A DNA stretch of 64,000 nucleotides from Apiosordaria backusii (Eukaryota > Ascomycota > Sordariomycetes > Sordariales > Lasiosphaeriaceae), in contig JAUKTV010000001.1 in assembly GCA_030549205.1 (NCBI GenBank), forward strand, positions 1,054,001 to 1,118,000. Direction: 5' to 3'. A program made the position numbers and the translations under genes. How positions within the stretch are numbered: position 1 is the first letter of the stretch; each line of letters opens with the position of its first letter. The notes below the pieces were generated by a model, which was not told where the DNA came from, ran no database searches, and was given only the letters and a program-made list of their open reading frames with translations. This document shows, in pieces, positions 22,323-33,324 of the stretch.

Positions 22323-25300
22323 TCAATGCCCACCACCACCACCACCACCAACCGCAGCCACAGCCACAACTTTATCCTTCCCCCCACCCTCCCCAACCTT
22401 ATCCTTATTCTTTTCATCGCCACCCCCATTCTTGTCCTTATTAGCCGGCGTTGGCCCCCCAGCCCCCAAATAAGCCTCCAGCTTCCGTTTCAGCACCTCC
22501 GCCCTCACCGGCTTCGCAAGATAATCATTCATCCCCGCCGCAAGACACTTCTCCCTATCCCCCTGAATCGCACTCGCCGTCATCGCGATCACCAGCACCT
22601 TCCTCACCGCTTCCTGCTCGTCATTCCTCAGCAGCTTCGTCGCCTCGTACCCGTCCAGCACCGGCATCTGCACGTCCATCAAAATGACGTGATACGGCTT
22701 GCCCTCTTTGGCCTTTTCTCTCAGGCCTTCCACCGCCTTTAAGCCATTTTCGTACGTGTCGACGTTGGCATAACCCAGGCGCTGCATGTACTGCACGGCT
22801 ATTCTGGCGTTGATCGCATTGTCCTCTGCTATGCTGATTCTCAGTTCGTCTTTGGGGATTTGAATTAGATCATTCGGAAGGGCGGGGGGGATCGACGGGA
22901 GGGAGTTAGGTTGGGATTGGGGGTTGGCTGTGGGGGTGGTGTTGTCGGAGGAGTTGTTGGAATTGAAAGGTTGTTGCTGGTAGGCGGATTCGACTGGCAG
23001 CAGGCCATTATCACCGTTGGGTATGGCTTGCTCGTCGCCCGCTACGACTTCTGGTTTGGCTTTTTCAAACGAGACCGTAAACCAAGCCGTGGTGCCGACG
23101 CTTTCTTCGCTTTCGAGTTGAATTGTGCCTTCCATCATTGTCTCAATTAAGGACTTGCAGATGCTCAACCCAAGACCGCTGCCGCCGTACTTTCTCGCTG
23201 TGCTGGCGTCTGCTTGGCTGAAGGGCTGGAACAGATTCTCGAGGTGCTGCTGGGAGATGCCAATGCCAGTGTCCTTCACCCAGAAGGTCAAGGTGGCCTT
23301 GTCAGGAGTTTCCTCGTCGATCCGAGCGCCGATAGTAATCGACCCGTCCTCGGTGAACTTCAAACTGTTTCCTATCAGGTTGCCGAGGACTTGGTGTAGA
23401 CGTATCGGGTCTCCGTAAATAAGCATGGGCGGAAGGTTGATGTCTTGGACGATCTTGACATTTTTCTTGGACGTCTTTTCGCGGTTGCTGTAGGAAACCG
23501 CTCGGACCACCTCTCTCACCATCTCCCCAGGGTTGAAGGCGATAATGTAGAGTTTCATCTTGTCCGCTTCCATGCGCGAGAAATCGAGAATGTCGTTGAT
23601 CACAGTCAACAGCAAATCTGCCGACACTCTGATGGAATCCGCCATCTCCATTTGCTCTTTGTTGAGGCCACTGTCCCGAAGGAGCTCCGAGTTGCCAATG
23701 ACACCATTAAGCGGCGTGCGCAGCTCGTGGGAGACGTTGGCAAGGAATATTGACTTGGCTTTCGTGGCCTCCTCGGCAAGCTTGACATTGCGAATAGCCT
23801 CAGCTTCAGCATTCTTGGCCTTGGTTTCTGCCTCGATTGCTGTGGCCAGAGCCCGTTTTTGCAGCTCCACCATGGAGATATTCTCGGCCGAGACCCGTTC
23901 TACCGACTTCATCGAGAGCGCGTTGGAGTAACTGATGCTGATTTGCCCAACAAGAAGCTCCAGAACGGTGACGTTACGGTCGGTGAAAGATCCAGGGAGG
24001 CCTTCAAGGTACAGCACTCCGAGCAGTGGTTTGCTGTTCCCGTGGCGGATAGGAACAGCAATAACAGCCTTGCTGTTTGGGTTCTTTCGTAACCACTGAT
24101 CGCTCACATTGCCGAACCTCTCATCATTCACCAGATCCTGAAGGAAGACCTTCTCCCGCAAACGAGTGCAATAGAGGATGACGTTCTCGGGCACAAGATC
24201 GGTGCCACTGAGAGGTATACCCGGAATATGAGCTGTGGCGCCATTTTCTGGATCACCACTCGCGGCAACACACCAATCTACACTGCCCTCATCCTGCACA
24301 ATGATAGCAGCAAACGTCGCGGACCCACTGCACGCCTGCAATATCACAGAGCACATGGTCCGGAGTAGCTCATCCACCCTCAGCACCGAGGAGATGGCCT
24401 GCGAAGAGGTCAGAATGCCATGCAAATCGATCATATCAAGCGCAGGCAACCCAGCCCCCGCCTCTGGCTGCATGGAACCTCTCCACGCCATCATCCGCTC
24501 CCCCTTAAGCGCCGCAACCGCTGCACGCGTCGACTGCTGCGTCTCCTCAGTCTCAACACCCCGGTACTGAACCGAAGCCGCATCACCGAAAAAGTCCGTC
24601 TGAACCCCTACATCACAATTCCGAAGATTCCCTGACGGCCCGTGAAGCAGGAGACTGTGTTCACTTTCGATAAGGTCCGCTATGCCGGTAGCACCAAACT
24701 GCCGGTACAAACTAATAGCATCTCGGAGCGCTGCCCGGGCCGACCGTCTTGCAGCATTCCTAATGAAGATGTTGGCCATCAAGTAGTTTCCGAGTGCCTC
24801 CTCAAACACAAAACCGTGCTCCGATGCGTGATCGAGCGCCTCCTCATACTGTCGAATAGCGGTCCCATGGTTGCCCAGCATCTCCGAAACCTGAGCATCG
24901 AGCAGCTTGGACCAACCAAGGTAGTTGACGTTTTGGACCGACTCCCAATCCTTGATCTTCCGATTGAGCTCTTCCACCTTCCGAACCGCCTCGTCAACGT
25001 GGCCTTTCAAGTCTCCTTTGGGGGGTGTGCGTGGGTCTTGTTGTTCTCGGAGCACCATGCCGGCCAGAGCCAAGCCGTAGAAGAACATGGCCAGTCTGGT
25101 ATTTCGAGCAGACCACAGGAGGTCCGCTCGTTCCACACAAGACTTTCCAATCTCGATGGCTCGCTCGTAGTGCCCGTACAGAAACAGTGGCACAATCTCC
25201 GTGGTCTCGTAGATAAGCAATGACCTGCCGCCATTGTTCGTGTGTGTATTCAGCCAGTTCTTGTAGGTCGAAGCGTCGTGTTGGTCATCATTCATGACCT

Positions 25301-28300
25301 CGAGGGGCTGGGATACCCGTGTCTTGCCCTGCAGGGCGCGGCAGAGCTGGCGTACACTAATCAGAAGTGTGCCACCTTTCGTGTCGAGATGCCAGCTGGG
25401 AATGTCGTCACAGGCGAACTGGCAGTAAACTTCCAGCTCGGCGCAATCCTGACTGGCGAAGAATTTGAGCTGAGCCAGAAGCCCAAAACATAAAATGACG
25501 GAGACCCTATCTCCCAGGGAAGCAGCTGACAACACGGTAGCTTCAAGCTGCTCCACGGAAGCACCGGTGAGATCCTGAATATGACCAATGAAGTTGGCAT
25601 AGATCATGTAACCGCGGACCAAGGAGAATGGGTCCGAAGACTTTTGTAAGAGGTCGAAGCAAATACTCGCCAAAGATTGCGCAAACTCTATCATGTTGAA
25701 GCGAGAAAGCGCAATGATGGACATGTACAAAAAGGCCATACCCGATTGTGGATACGGACCCTTGCTGAAGTGAGTCTCTACCATCAGGAGGGCGAGTTGG
25801 TAAAAGACGACGCAATCGCTCCACCAGCCAGCACTTGTTGTCTCGGCCAACACGGCTCCCAGGGACACCAGAGATTCTGGTGGAGGGCCACTAGACGCTA
25901 GTGGATTCATGACGTCTGGACGATTCATTGCTTGAATTTTGACAGACAGCTTCTCGAATTGTTCGTCGCACTTTTGCACGGATGGGCACTCCTCCACATC
26001 CACGCCAAACGCCAGCAGACACTGCCGTAACGAGGCCAACGCCTGAGCGGAATCTCCGCTCTGAGCAAAAATTCTCGATTGCAGCACCCAAGCAGGTGTC
26101 TTGTCAAGCGGTGACCTTGCATTCTCAATCATCGTTTGCAGGAGCAAATTCGCCGAGCTTGGGCGTCCCATGTACAGGAAGCACTCGGCCGCCCGACGAT
26201 ACAACTGGAGCGTCTCCTCGTACGAAACATCAGGCGCATCGTCATCCCATGGGTCTGACTGAAGCAGAGCCAGAGCATTGCTGTAATATTTCGCTGCCGT
26301 AGGCCGCGCCCCGCTCTCGACAGCCTCCCCTGCCCGTTCCATCAAGACTTTTCGAAACGGAGCCCTTTCTGATATTCGCTTCTTAATGACTTCGATCGAC
26401 TCACAGATGTGAGACGCAGTGTTTTCTTGGAACTGTGGAAAGTGCGTGAGGAGCGTGCGAGCAATAACGAAATGCATCTTTAGCGAGTTGCACTCTCTGA
26501 GTGCAGATGCGGCCTGAATGTACCTATCGTGGGCGAAGCGGAACTGGTCGTCCCGATCTCCGGGAATGATAATATACGCCTGAATAGCAGCTTCGAGCCC
26601 CGAAAATATGTCTTGCTTCCCGTGTGGGAGGATGGCACACTCGTCGGCTCCATCTGCATGGTCGTCGGTGTAGTAGAACTCGCCTTCCATCAGCTTTTCG
26701 ATGAGCTCGAGAGAAAACGTCTGTCCAATAAGAGCAGCCCAGGCCAGGATTGACCTCGACTCCTGCGGTAGCTCTCCCAGGCGGCGAGTAATGAATGCAG
26801 TATCAAGCACATCGTAGTCTTGCTCTCCCCGAAAATGTTCAAAGAGCCTATCCAAGTCAAATTTCCAACGACCCTCGGTGTAATCATACCAGATACACTT
26901 CTTGCGGTGACCAGCGCTGAGCATCTCCCGCATGTAAAAGGGGTTTCCTGCTGTTTTTGACTGGAGGACGAGCGCTAGCGAGACAACCTGATCCTTGGGT
27001 AACGAGAGCGTTGTCGAAACATATTCTCGAATTTCTTCTTCGCTGAGCGGCTCAAGCGTGATTTTCGTAGTTAAGGGGCAACCAGTCCGAGGGTGTTCCT
27101 CAGACTTGGGCGGGTTCGTGATTGTTTGTAACTTTTCAGGAGATAGCTCATCTGGACGGTAAGTGATTATGAGCACCATTTGCAGTCTGGCACTCACAAT
27201 CTGCGTGATGAGCTCCAGACTCTCATCATCGGCATAGTGAAGATCATCTAAACAGAAGCAGATGAATTTGTGGTGTGTAAATAGCCGCAAGACGTCGAGA
27301 AAGATGTTGGCGAGGCGGTTGACTTTTGTGGTAGAGCCACCCCTGAGGAATTCCTGCGTGCTTTGGGCTGAAGAAGAAGCCGAGGATGCTCCCGCTTTGG
27401 TGGAAGCGCCAGAGAACTCGGGCGAAGAAGGTCGCCTCCTCAAGTTATTAGACTTTGGAGGCTGAGGACTTGACGATGATCTCCCGAGGGGCAGATCCAG
27501 GCGTGGTAGCATATGCTCAGGAAGACCTAGCACCTTGTGCAACATTGGCCACGTCGGTCGAACGGATTGCTTCAGAGCTTGATGAAACGGGGTGTCCGTG
27601 TTCCTCTCTCCCCATACTTGCCGGAATAGAGAAGAAAGAAGCTTGATCAGGGGTCCATAAGCCGTTCTCCTCGCGGTGTCAAATTTGGCTGTGGCGCAAT
27701 AACCCATTCTCCGAGCGTCAACCAGAACGGACTGGACAAGACAGGTCTTGCCGAGACCGCCCGCCCCTTCGATCATGGCAATCTCACACTGGCCATGTCT
27801 TCTATATTTTGCAGGGCCGATTTGTCGGGAAATGCTAGCAGTAGAAGAGTCGGTTCCGTTGGTAGCTACCGCGGCGCTACGCCAAGAGGGTTCTGACGTA
27901 CTTGCTTCTGCGCTCTGGGTCGAATCTTTGAGAGACACGCTGTGCTGCCGGTCCCATGGGCGAGATAGTCTTCCGGGCCCAGACGAGTTCACCTCTGTGT
28001 AGGCACCCGCCGAATCAACGCCGAGAGCAGAGTGATAAAGGCTGGTCCGTCGATCTTTGTTTGCGACTGAGCCCCCATAGCGGTTTGTCCCTTCGGCAGA
28101 GCTTGCGCCATCACTGGAAACGTCGGCGCCATCTACCTCTGTTGATATGTTCGAACCGTCAGACTGGCGATGTGAATTGCTATTCAGGGCCATGGTGTGT
28201 CTCTTGGCCACTCTATCAATCACTTTTAGTAGCTCGGCTCGTTCGCGCTCCCGCCCAATCATCGATACTGGTAGTCTGAAGAAGGACGACACATCGTTGG

Positions 28301-29579
28301 TGCCGATTTTCATATCTTTTAGCGCTTGTAAATCTCCAGCCCCAAGTAACTTCTTGGCTAAGGTCAGATCATGTCGAAGACCGCTGGCGGAATAATATCT
28401 GTCATTAACATTCTTTGCGGTGCATTTCTGAATAATGCGGCCAATGACCTCCGGAACATCTATTCGAAAGCTTGAAATATTGGGTATCCTGCGGCTGAGC
28501 ACACCTTGTACGACATCGAGGGGAGACTCCCCCTGAAAGACGGGATGCTGTGTTAGAAGAGTCCAGAATAGAGCGCCCAGGGAATATATGTCTGTTCGCG
28601 TGTCTGGCTCGGCTGGCATGCGCCCGGTTTGCTCGGGGCTGATGTATTGGAGCTTGTGCTTTGCACCCAACTCTCTTGATAACGCCGACCAACCGGTGCT
28701 GGTAAGGCCATGCTCAAACGATCTCAGCCCTGAGCCGAGGCACACCAGCTTCACCTTATTTGTTTCGACATTATAGTGGAATGTGTCGCCACGTATCTCG
28801 CCGTGAACAGTCCCTTGCCCATGATGAATCATTTCCAGACTTTGTGCCGACCCAATGGCAAAATCCAAAAAGTGTTGTAAACTGATGGGAGCGCCTAGCT
28901 TGCGCCCCGCATATGTATTATGGGAGGGTTCCCATCCATCACCACGCTTTTTGGCATAATAGAAAGCAGGACCAAGGTCCAGGACATCCCAAAGATAGTT
29001 GGGCCCGGGATCCTCGTACACGGTGACAATGACGGCCCCTCTGTCACCCGGCAGGGCTGGCAGTCGTATTATATCCAGCGGTTTTACTATACGCTCGCGC
29101 TCGGCACTTGAATCCGCGGCTGAGATCAAGTTCTTGAAAATATGGAAAGTCCTCTCCTCTCTCAGGACATGGTAAGAAATCCGAGCAACCACTGGCTCTT
29201 CTACCACTGGGACATCGGACCCAGTGGGGGGGATTCCTGGAGGCGAGGTTGCGGACCGCTCACTGCCGACCTCGCTTTGCTGAGACGATGTTGATGGGCG
29301 GTGGTCGCGGGAAGACGGCCGATTTGCGGGAGGGAGGTTGAAGCTGGAAACGACCGGCTGGCTCGCTGGACTGGTGTAAGGCGCTGGTGACGTCGGAATA
29401 ATCCCCCCACTCGAAAAAGGCGAAACAAATCTCGTCCCGTACACATGCCAATTATCATAGGTTGAATGAAATGGTGGCCGCGAGTCGTCCCAAGCGTAGC
29501 CAGGAATCTGATGTAGCCTCTCTAATAGGCGGGCTGGGGACTCGAGCTGCTCGTCGAGCAGCCTCGCGGCGGTATCCAT
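22323..29579 (-). CDS. Hybrid histidine kinase with N-terminal pseudokinase, STAND ATPase and GAF domains (group X / Chk1-Mak2/3 type)
   Basis: One uninterrupted frame of 2,418 residues. Domain order: a Ser/Thr-kinase-like fold (~130-430); a P-loop ATPase with Walker A GAGGLGKT (Lys611) and Walker B CFCLDDLH; a long helical/TPR-like region; a GAF domain (~1730-1890); HisKA with SHELRTPLNG (phospho-acceptor His1951); a HATPase with N box, DTGIGIS and GGSGLGLS boxes; and a receiver domain with ILMDVQMP (Asp2302). The layout matches fungal group X hybrid kinases (Candida Chk1, fission yeast Mak2/Mak3), which feed phosphate through an HPt protein to response regulators in stress and morphogenesis. 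The N-terminal kinase fold lacks the HRD aspartate (HGE at 259-261) and DFG (LGS at 281-283), so it is probably a pseudokinase. The tail after the receiver is Lys/Gly-rich. No transmembrane segment, so probably cytosolic. Confidence 0.95.
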   Translation of the reverse strand: MDTAARLLDEQLESPARLLERLHQIPGYAWDDSRPPFHSTYDNWHVYGTRFVSPFSSGGIIPTSPAPYTSPASQPVVSSFNLPPANRPSSRDHRPSTSSQQSEVGSERSATSPPGIPPTGSDVPVVEEPVVARISYHVLREERTFHIFKNLISAADSSAERERIVKPLDIIRLPALPGDRGAVIVTVYEDPGPNYLWDVLDLGPAFYYAKKRGDGWEPSHNTYAGRKLGAPISLQHFLDFAIGSAQSLEMIHHGQGTVHGEIRGDTFHYNVETNKVKLVCLGSGLRSFEHGLTSTGWSALSRELGAKHKLQYISPEQTGRMPAEPDTRTDIYSLGALFWTLLTQHPVFQGESPLDVVQGVLSRRIPNISSFRIDVPEVIGRIIQKCTAKNVNDRYYSASGLRHDLTLAKKLLGAGDLQALKDMKIGTNDVSSFFRLPVSMIGRERERAELLKVIDRVAKRHTMALNSNSHRQSDGSNISTEVDGADVSSDGASSAEGTNRYGGSVANKDRRTSLYHSALGVDSAGAYTEVNSSGPGRLSRPWDRQHSVSLKDSTQSAEASTSEPSWRSAAVATNGTDSSTASISRQIGPAKYRRHGQCEIAMIEGAGGLGKTCLVQSVLVDARRMGYCATAKFDTARRTAYGPLIKLLSSLFRQVWGERNTDTPFHQALKQSVRPTWPMLHKVLGLPEHMLPRLDLPLGRSSSSPQPPKSNNLRRRPSSPEFSGASTKAGASSASSSAQSTQEFLRGGSTTKVNRLANIFLDVLRLFTHHKFICFCLDDLHYADDESLELITQIVSARLQMVLIITYRPDELSPEKLQTITNPPKSEEHPRTGCPLTTKITLEPLSEEEIREYVSTTLSLPKDQVVSLALVLQSKTAGNPFYMREMLSAGHRKKCIWYDYTEGRWKFDLDRLFEHFRGEQDYDVLDTAFITRRLGELPQESRSILAWAALIGQTFSLELIEKLMEGEFYYTDDHADGADECAILPHGKQDIFSGLEAAIQAYIIIPGDRDDQFRFAHDRYIQAASALRECNSLKMHFVIARTLLTHFPQFQENTASHICESIEVIKKRISERAPFRKVLMERAGEAVESGARPTAAKYYSNALALLQSDPWDDDAPDVSYEETLQLYRRAAECFLYMGRPSSANLLLQTMIENARSPLDKTPAWVLQSRIFAQSGDSAQALASLRQCLLAFGVDVEECPSVQKCDEQFEKLSVKIQAMNRPDVMNPLASSGPPPESLVSLGAVLAETTSAGWWSDCVVFYQLALLMVETHFSKGPYPQSGMAFLYMSIIALSRFNMIEFAQSLASICFDLLQKSSDPFSLVRGYMIYANFIGHIQDLTGASVEQLEATVLSAASLGDRVSVILCFGLLAQLKFFASQDCAELEVYCQFACDDIPSWHLDTKGGTLLISVRQLCRALQGKTRVSQPLEVMNDDQHDASTYKNWLNTHTNNGGRSLLIYETTEIVPLFLYGHYERAIEIGKSCVERADLLWSARNTRLAMFFYGLALAGMVLREQQDPRTPPKGDLKGHVDEAVRKVEELNRKIKDWESVQNVNYLGWSKLLDAQVSEMLGNHGTAIRQYEEALDHASEHGFVFEEALGNYLMANIFIRNAARRSARAALRDAISLYRQFGATGIADLIESEHSLLLHGPSGNLRNCDVGVQTDFFGDAASVQYRGVETEETQQSTRAAVAALKGERMMAWRGSMQPEAGAGLPALDMIDLHGILTSSQAISSVLRVDELLRTMCSVILQACSGSATFAAIIVQDEGSVDWCVAASGDPENGATAHIPGIPLSGTDLVPENVILYCTRLREKVFLQDLVNDERFGNVSDQWLRKNPNSKAVIAVPIRHGNSKPLLGVLYLEGLPGSFTDRNVTVLELLVGQISISYSNALSMKSVERVSAENISMVELQKRALATAIEAETKAKNAEAEAIRNVKLAEEATKAKSIFLANVSHELRTPLNGVIGNSELLRDSGLNKEQMEMADSIRVSADLLLTVINDILDFSRMEADKMKLYIIAFNPGEMVREVVRAVSYSNREKTSKKNVKIVQDINLPPMLIYGDPIRLHQVLGNLIGNSLKFTEDGSITIGARIDEETPDKATLTFWVKDTGIGISQQHLENLFQPFSQADASTARKYGGSGLGLSICKSLIETMMEGTIQLESEESVGTTAWFTVSFEKAKPEVVAGDEQAIPNGDNGLLPVESAYQQQPFNSNNSSDNTTPTANPQSQPNSLPSIPPALPNDLIQIPKDELRISIAEDNAINARIAVQYMQRLGYANVDTYENGLKAVEGLREKAKEGKPYHVILMDVQMPVLDGYEATKLLRNDEQEAVRKVLVIAMTASAIQGDREKCLAAGMNDYLAKPVRAEVLKRKLEAYLGAGGPTPANKDKNGGGDEKNKDKVGEGGGKDKVVAVAAVGGGGGGGH

Positions 29580-31456
29580 AGTCGCGGAAACTCAAACAAA
29601 GCCCCGCAGACTCAGGGATCACAGGCTCGTCGGGCAGGGGTAGTCGCGAAGGTCGTCATGTTCCGTTCAGCTCATGGCCTCGGAGCTGTCGATGCTGGAG
29701 AGGGGAAGGGAAAGTCGGCAAGCGGGGGCGAACGAACAGCAGGCACAAAGCGGGTCCTCGAGTCGAGTCCACGAAACTCGATCCAAATTTTTCAGCGTTG
29801 CAGCAACAAGATATCTCGAGTTGTTCTCTTGCGCGGTATCGAGCGGCCAGCGCCGGAAATGTGGTTTGGGTGGTGGTAGGTGCCGGAAAAAGCGCGGGGC
29901 GGGTGGTCAGATGTCGTGATGCTTTGGCGGGAGTTTAGGCGGCCAAAGGCTTGACAGCACGGTGAACGGTGAGACACCGGATAAGAGAGAGCCGCCGGTG
30001 GCACTCGTAGAAAGGAAAAAAAGAGTTTGACCGGCTGAGCTCGAGTACCTAGGTAGGTGTTAATTAGTGCGGTTCATCGGTCTGGTGGTGCAGGATAGTC
30101 AAATACGGTCAGGTAGGTCTCAGGTTTGGGAGAGCAGCACTGGGCCAGCTGCAGCAGCGATGGAAGACGGAACGGTCAGGAGGCAATCTGCCAAGTAAAC
30201 CCCAACGCGGGAGTGGCGGAAGGGTGGGTCCCAACTTGGAACAGAAGAGTTGCGAACTGCAAGCGCACAACCACACAGTCACGCAGCAAGCAGCGGAGGG
30301 AGTGTTCCTGGGTGAATGGGCGGGCGTATGGCGGATTGTGGATGGGGGAATGTGGGATGGTGAATGGAGGGATGGCCGGGATGGAATGGCAATACCAGAA
30401 ACCGTAATTAGGACGAAAGTGGGTAAGCAGTGGTCGGGATTTCCAAGTTTTCCCATTTCCCAGCAGCTTCCAAATCCATTTGCTCGGTGCCCGTGGCTCG
30501 TGGCTCATCGCTAGGTTGCCCCTCTTTTTGCGCTTGTGCTTTTTTAACGCAGAAACAAATTACGGATCCGGAAACAGGCGCGAACTTTTGCCTTGGCCCA
30601 GATGCGACGCCCAAGGCTAGGGCAGCTGCTATCCATCGTGTGATCTTCTAGATACATATACTACACTACATACATACACCATCTTCTAACCGACCTCCAC
30701 ATCCCAAACTATGGCCATATTATTCCCTCTTCAGAGACTCAACGTGGTGGACAACGTTACCGTTGGGTTCAAAGCGTTTTGGCAAATGCAAGCGCCATTG
30801 ACGTCACTCTCTTATTCCTAGCCGAAAATGCACGCCAACCCCCCTGGTTTGATCCGGGCCGCCTCGTGTCTTTCTTCAACGCCCGAGTCTCAGCTGCCAC
30901 TCAGCCTTCCACGTGAGCGGGGGTTAATTCCAATATGTCTGTCTGACTTTAGTGTAGAAATAACTAGACATGCTGCCATCTCGACTTTTTGACATTGCTT
31001 GGAACACGACAGATATTGAGGCCCATATCTAGGTAGTGCTACCACTGCAGGCCCAAAATTGCTAGTCCTCACACAATATGTAGTGCATCCGCACCAAGGG
31101 CACGACAAAGCATTCTTCGCACAAGTTCACCCAATTGTATATGTGTCTTGGCAGAAAAGTGAGATAAGAGAACAAAGGCTCTGGTATGTTCACACAGTCA
31201 GGCGTGTATTAGATTCTATCTTTTGACTCTATAACGTGTAGCTGGCAGGAAATCTCCTCTATACCGGGCTTGTTCCGTCACTGAAAATCGTTGTATTCGT
31301 TCCCGCTTACTTGTAATCCCAAATGCCCCAACCCAACACCAACGGCCCAAATCTCGCAGGCTATACACGCGAAACTCCCGCTCCCATTCCCATATATGCT
31401 TTGTATTACCAAGATAGACGACGCTCAGTACCGCCGACTGAATATTCTATCACCTT
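29580..31456. other. Intergenic: promoter of the histidine kinase and 3' side of the mutase gene
   Basis: No supportable gene in 1.9 kb. The left part should be the histidine-kinase promoter and leader; the right part the 3' flank of the mutase gene. Short repeats such as ACTACATACATACA occur near 30660. Confidence 0.5.
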
Positions 31457-33324
31457 TTAAGCCCGCTGTCTTGAGGGAAGCTCCCTAGGAGGAGTCCCCG
31501 CGCTGTAGAAAGGCTGGTCAAGCCTCCGCTCCGTGTTGGCGCGGGTGTTGACAAAGTCGGGATAGTTGAGGGTCAACTCAACAGCACCGGTGACAATGTT
31601 ATCGACCGCCTCCACACCGAGCATGAACGAATGGTCCTGGTTGCCAACCTCGTACCTCCAGCTGCCGAAGCGACCGCGGGACCAGATGCCTTGAGCCTGG
31701 AGCTTGGGGAGGAGCTCCTTGAGAACACCCTCACGCTCGAGCGACGGGGTGGGGTAACCGTGGTCGAACTTGCGGTGGTAGGTGGAGATGATCTCATCCT
31801 CGGGCTTGATCATCTCGGTGTTGATGAGACCCTGGATGCAGTCCTTGAGGATGTTCTCCTCATCAACGGGCTTCATGCCGGATTGGGAAACCTCCAACAT
31901 GATCGACCAGTAGGGGCCCGGCTTGGCCTCGCTCGAGTCAGCCTTGCTACCATCAGCCTTGTAGAGAGTGGGTAGCTTGACGTCGGCCTGCGGCTGGTTG
32001 TATGGGGAGTAGTTGGAGAAGATGGTGGCGCGATAGAAGGGGCAGTTGTCCTCGGGGAAGTACAGCCAGCACTTGTCACCAATGCGCTCAGGGCGCTCGC
32101 CACGGATACCAACGCCGATGACGTGGGTGGAAGAGTAGTAGAGACCCTTAGACAGGGTAATCAACTCCTGGTTGCCCATCTTCTCCACGAGGTGATCCAC
32201 GGCCATGGTGTTGATCAGCTTGTCGTAGCCGACAGTGGCGCCATCCTTGAGGGTGACAATCTTCTTCTCGGCATCGACTTTGGTGACCTCGCCCTTCTCG
32301 CCATAGCGCTTGTTCTTTTCGGGCAGGGTGTCGGAAACGGCAATCCAGATACCACCGGTACCATCTCTGGCGGGGAAGCGGAATGTGGCGTTGGGGCCCC
32401 AGTTACCGGCCGTCTTGTTGAGGATAACGTTGCGGGTCACCAGCTTAACGTCGGGGGCAGCGACACGCTCGCCGAGCCATTGGCATTGCATCTAAACAAG
32501 ACAGAGTGAGCGGACTGTTCACCTTGGGGGCAAATATTCATGTAGAGGGTGTCCATACCTTGGTTGTAGGAACGGCCCACACCTTGTAGTTGTAGGGTCT
32601 CATGAAGACGTCGGCGACACCCTCACCGCATGTCCGGAGAATCCACTCATCGAAGTTCTTGGGCTTGTCGGTTGCAACACGGGCAGCCATGGCAGCATCG
32701 ATCAGGCCGTCAATGCACTTGACTTGATCCTCCTTGGGAAGCATGGAGATGTTGTTCTGGAATGGGTATGGGACCCATTGGCCCTTGTAGCGAACATAGG
32801 AGATGCGCTGGTGGGTATACCAGTCATCTGGCTTGGGAAGGGCCTCGTCGATGCAGTCATCGAAGTACTTGTAGTGGGAGAAGATGACATGGCCACCAAC
32901 ATCGTAGAGCTGAGTATCACGGGGAATTATTAGCAGCTGCCCAAACTGGCTTACAGATGAAGCGGTATGCCGTAAGAGAGACGGGGGAACTCACGAAGCC
33001 TTCAGGGGTAACGTCGGTAGAAGCAAGACCACCAGCCTTCTCGTTGGCATCGAGGATCAGCCATGAGGGGCCGTTCTGATGTCCAAGTTAGCAAGTTTGG
33101 GCGCGAAAACAATATGCGACGCTCTATCGTCTGGGGGAAACCCACGATGTGGTTGAGACGCTTAGCAGCACCCAAGCCAGTTGGGCCAGCGCCAATAACG
33201 AGAACATCGACCTTACTGTAGAACAAGATTCGAGGTTAGCATTCTTGTCGGATTTGCGCCCAACGAGGAGCTCTAGGCGGTCAGCATGAAGCCGTCAAGG
33301 TAGGTAAGCTCACATATCAGCCAT
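31457..33324 (-). CDS. glfA/ugmA: UDP-galactopyranose mutase
   Basis: Converts UDP-galactopyranose to UDP-galactofuranose, the donor for cell-wall galactofuranose; a cytosolic flavoenzyme that must be reduced to act. Exons on the minus strand: 33324-33314, 33215-33146, 33075-32995, 32909-32559, 32491-31457, joined by introns of 98, 70, 85 and 67 nt with standard GT/AG ends. All phases agree and give 515 residues, close to the Aspergillus enzyme. The first exon is only 11 nt (MAD plus two bases). Visible motifs are the dinucleotide fold VLVIGAGPTGLG at about residues 8-19, the GGLAST and DVGGH stretches of the FAD site, and RFGSWRYEVGNQDHSFMLGVEA in the C-terminal half. The next gene, a sugar-nucleotide transporter, lies divergently 3.2 kb away and probably uses its product. 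Confidence 0.96.

Noticed and set aside
22326..22742. Plus-strand Pro/His-rich frame at the end of the histidine kinase gene
   Set aside because: Low-complexity antisense of the Lys/Gly-rich tail and receiver domain.
31631..32509. Plus-strand frames of 114 and 128 codons across the mutase gene
   Set aside because: Shadows of the mutase coding strand: antisense, Leu/Gly/Val-rich, no domain.
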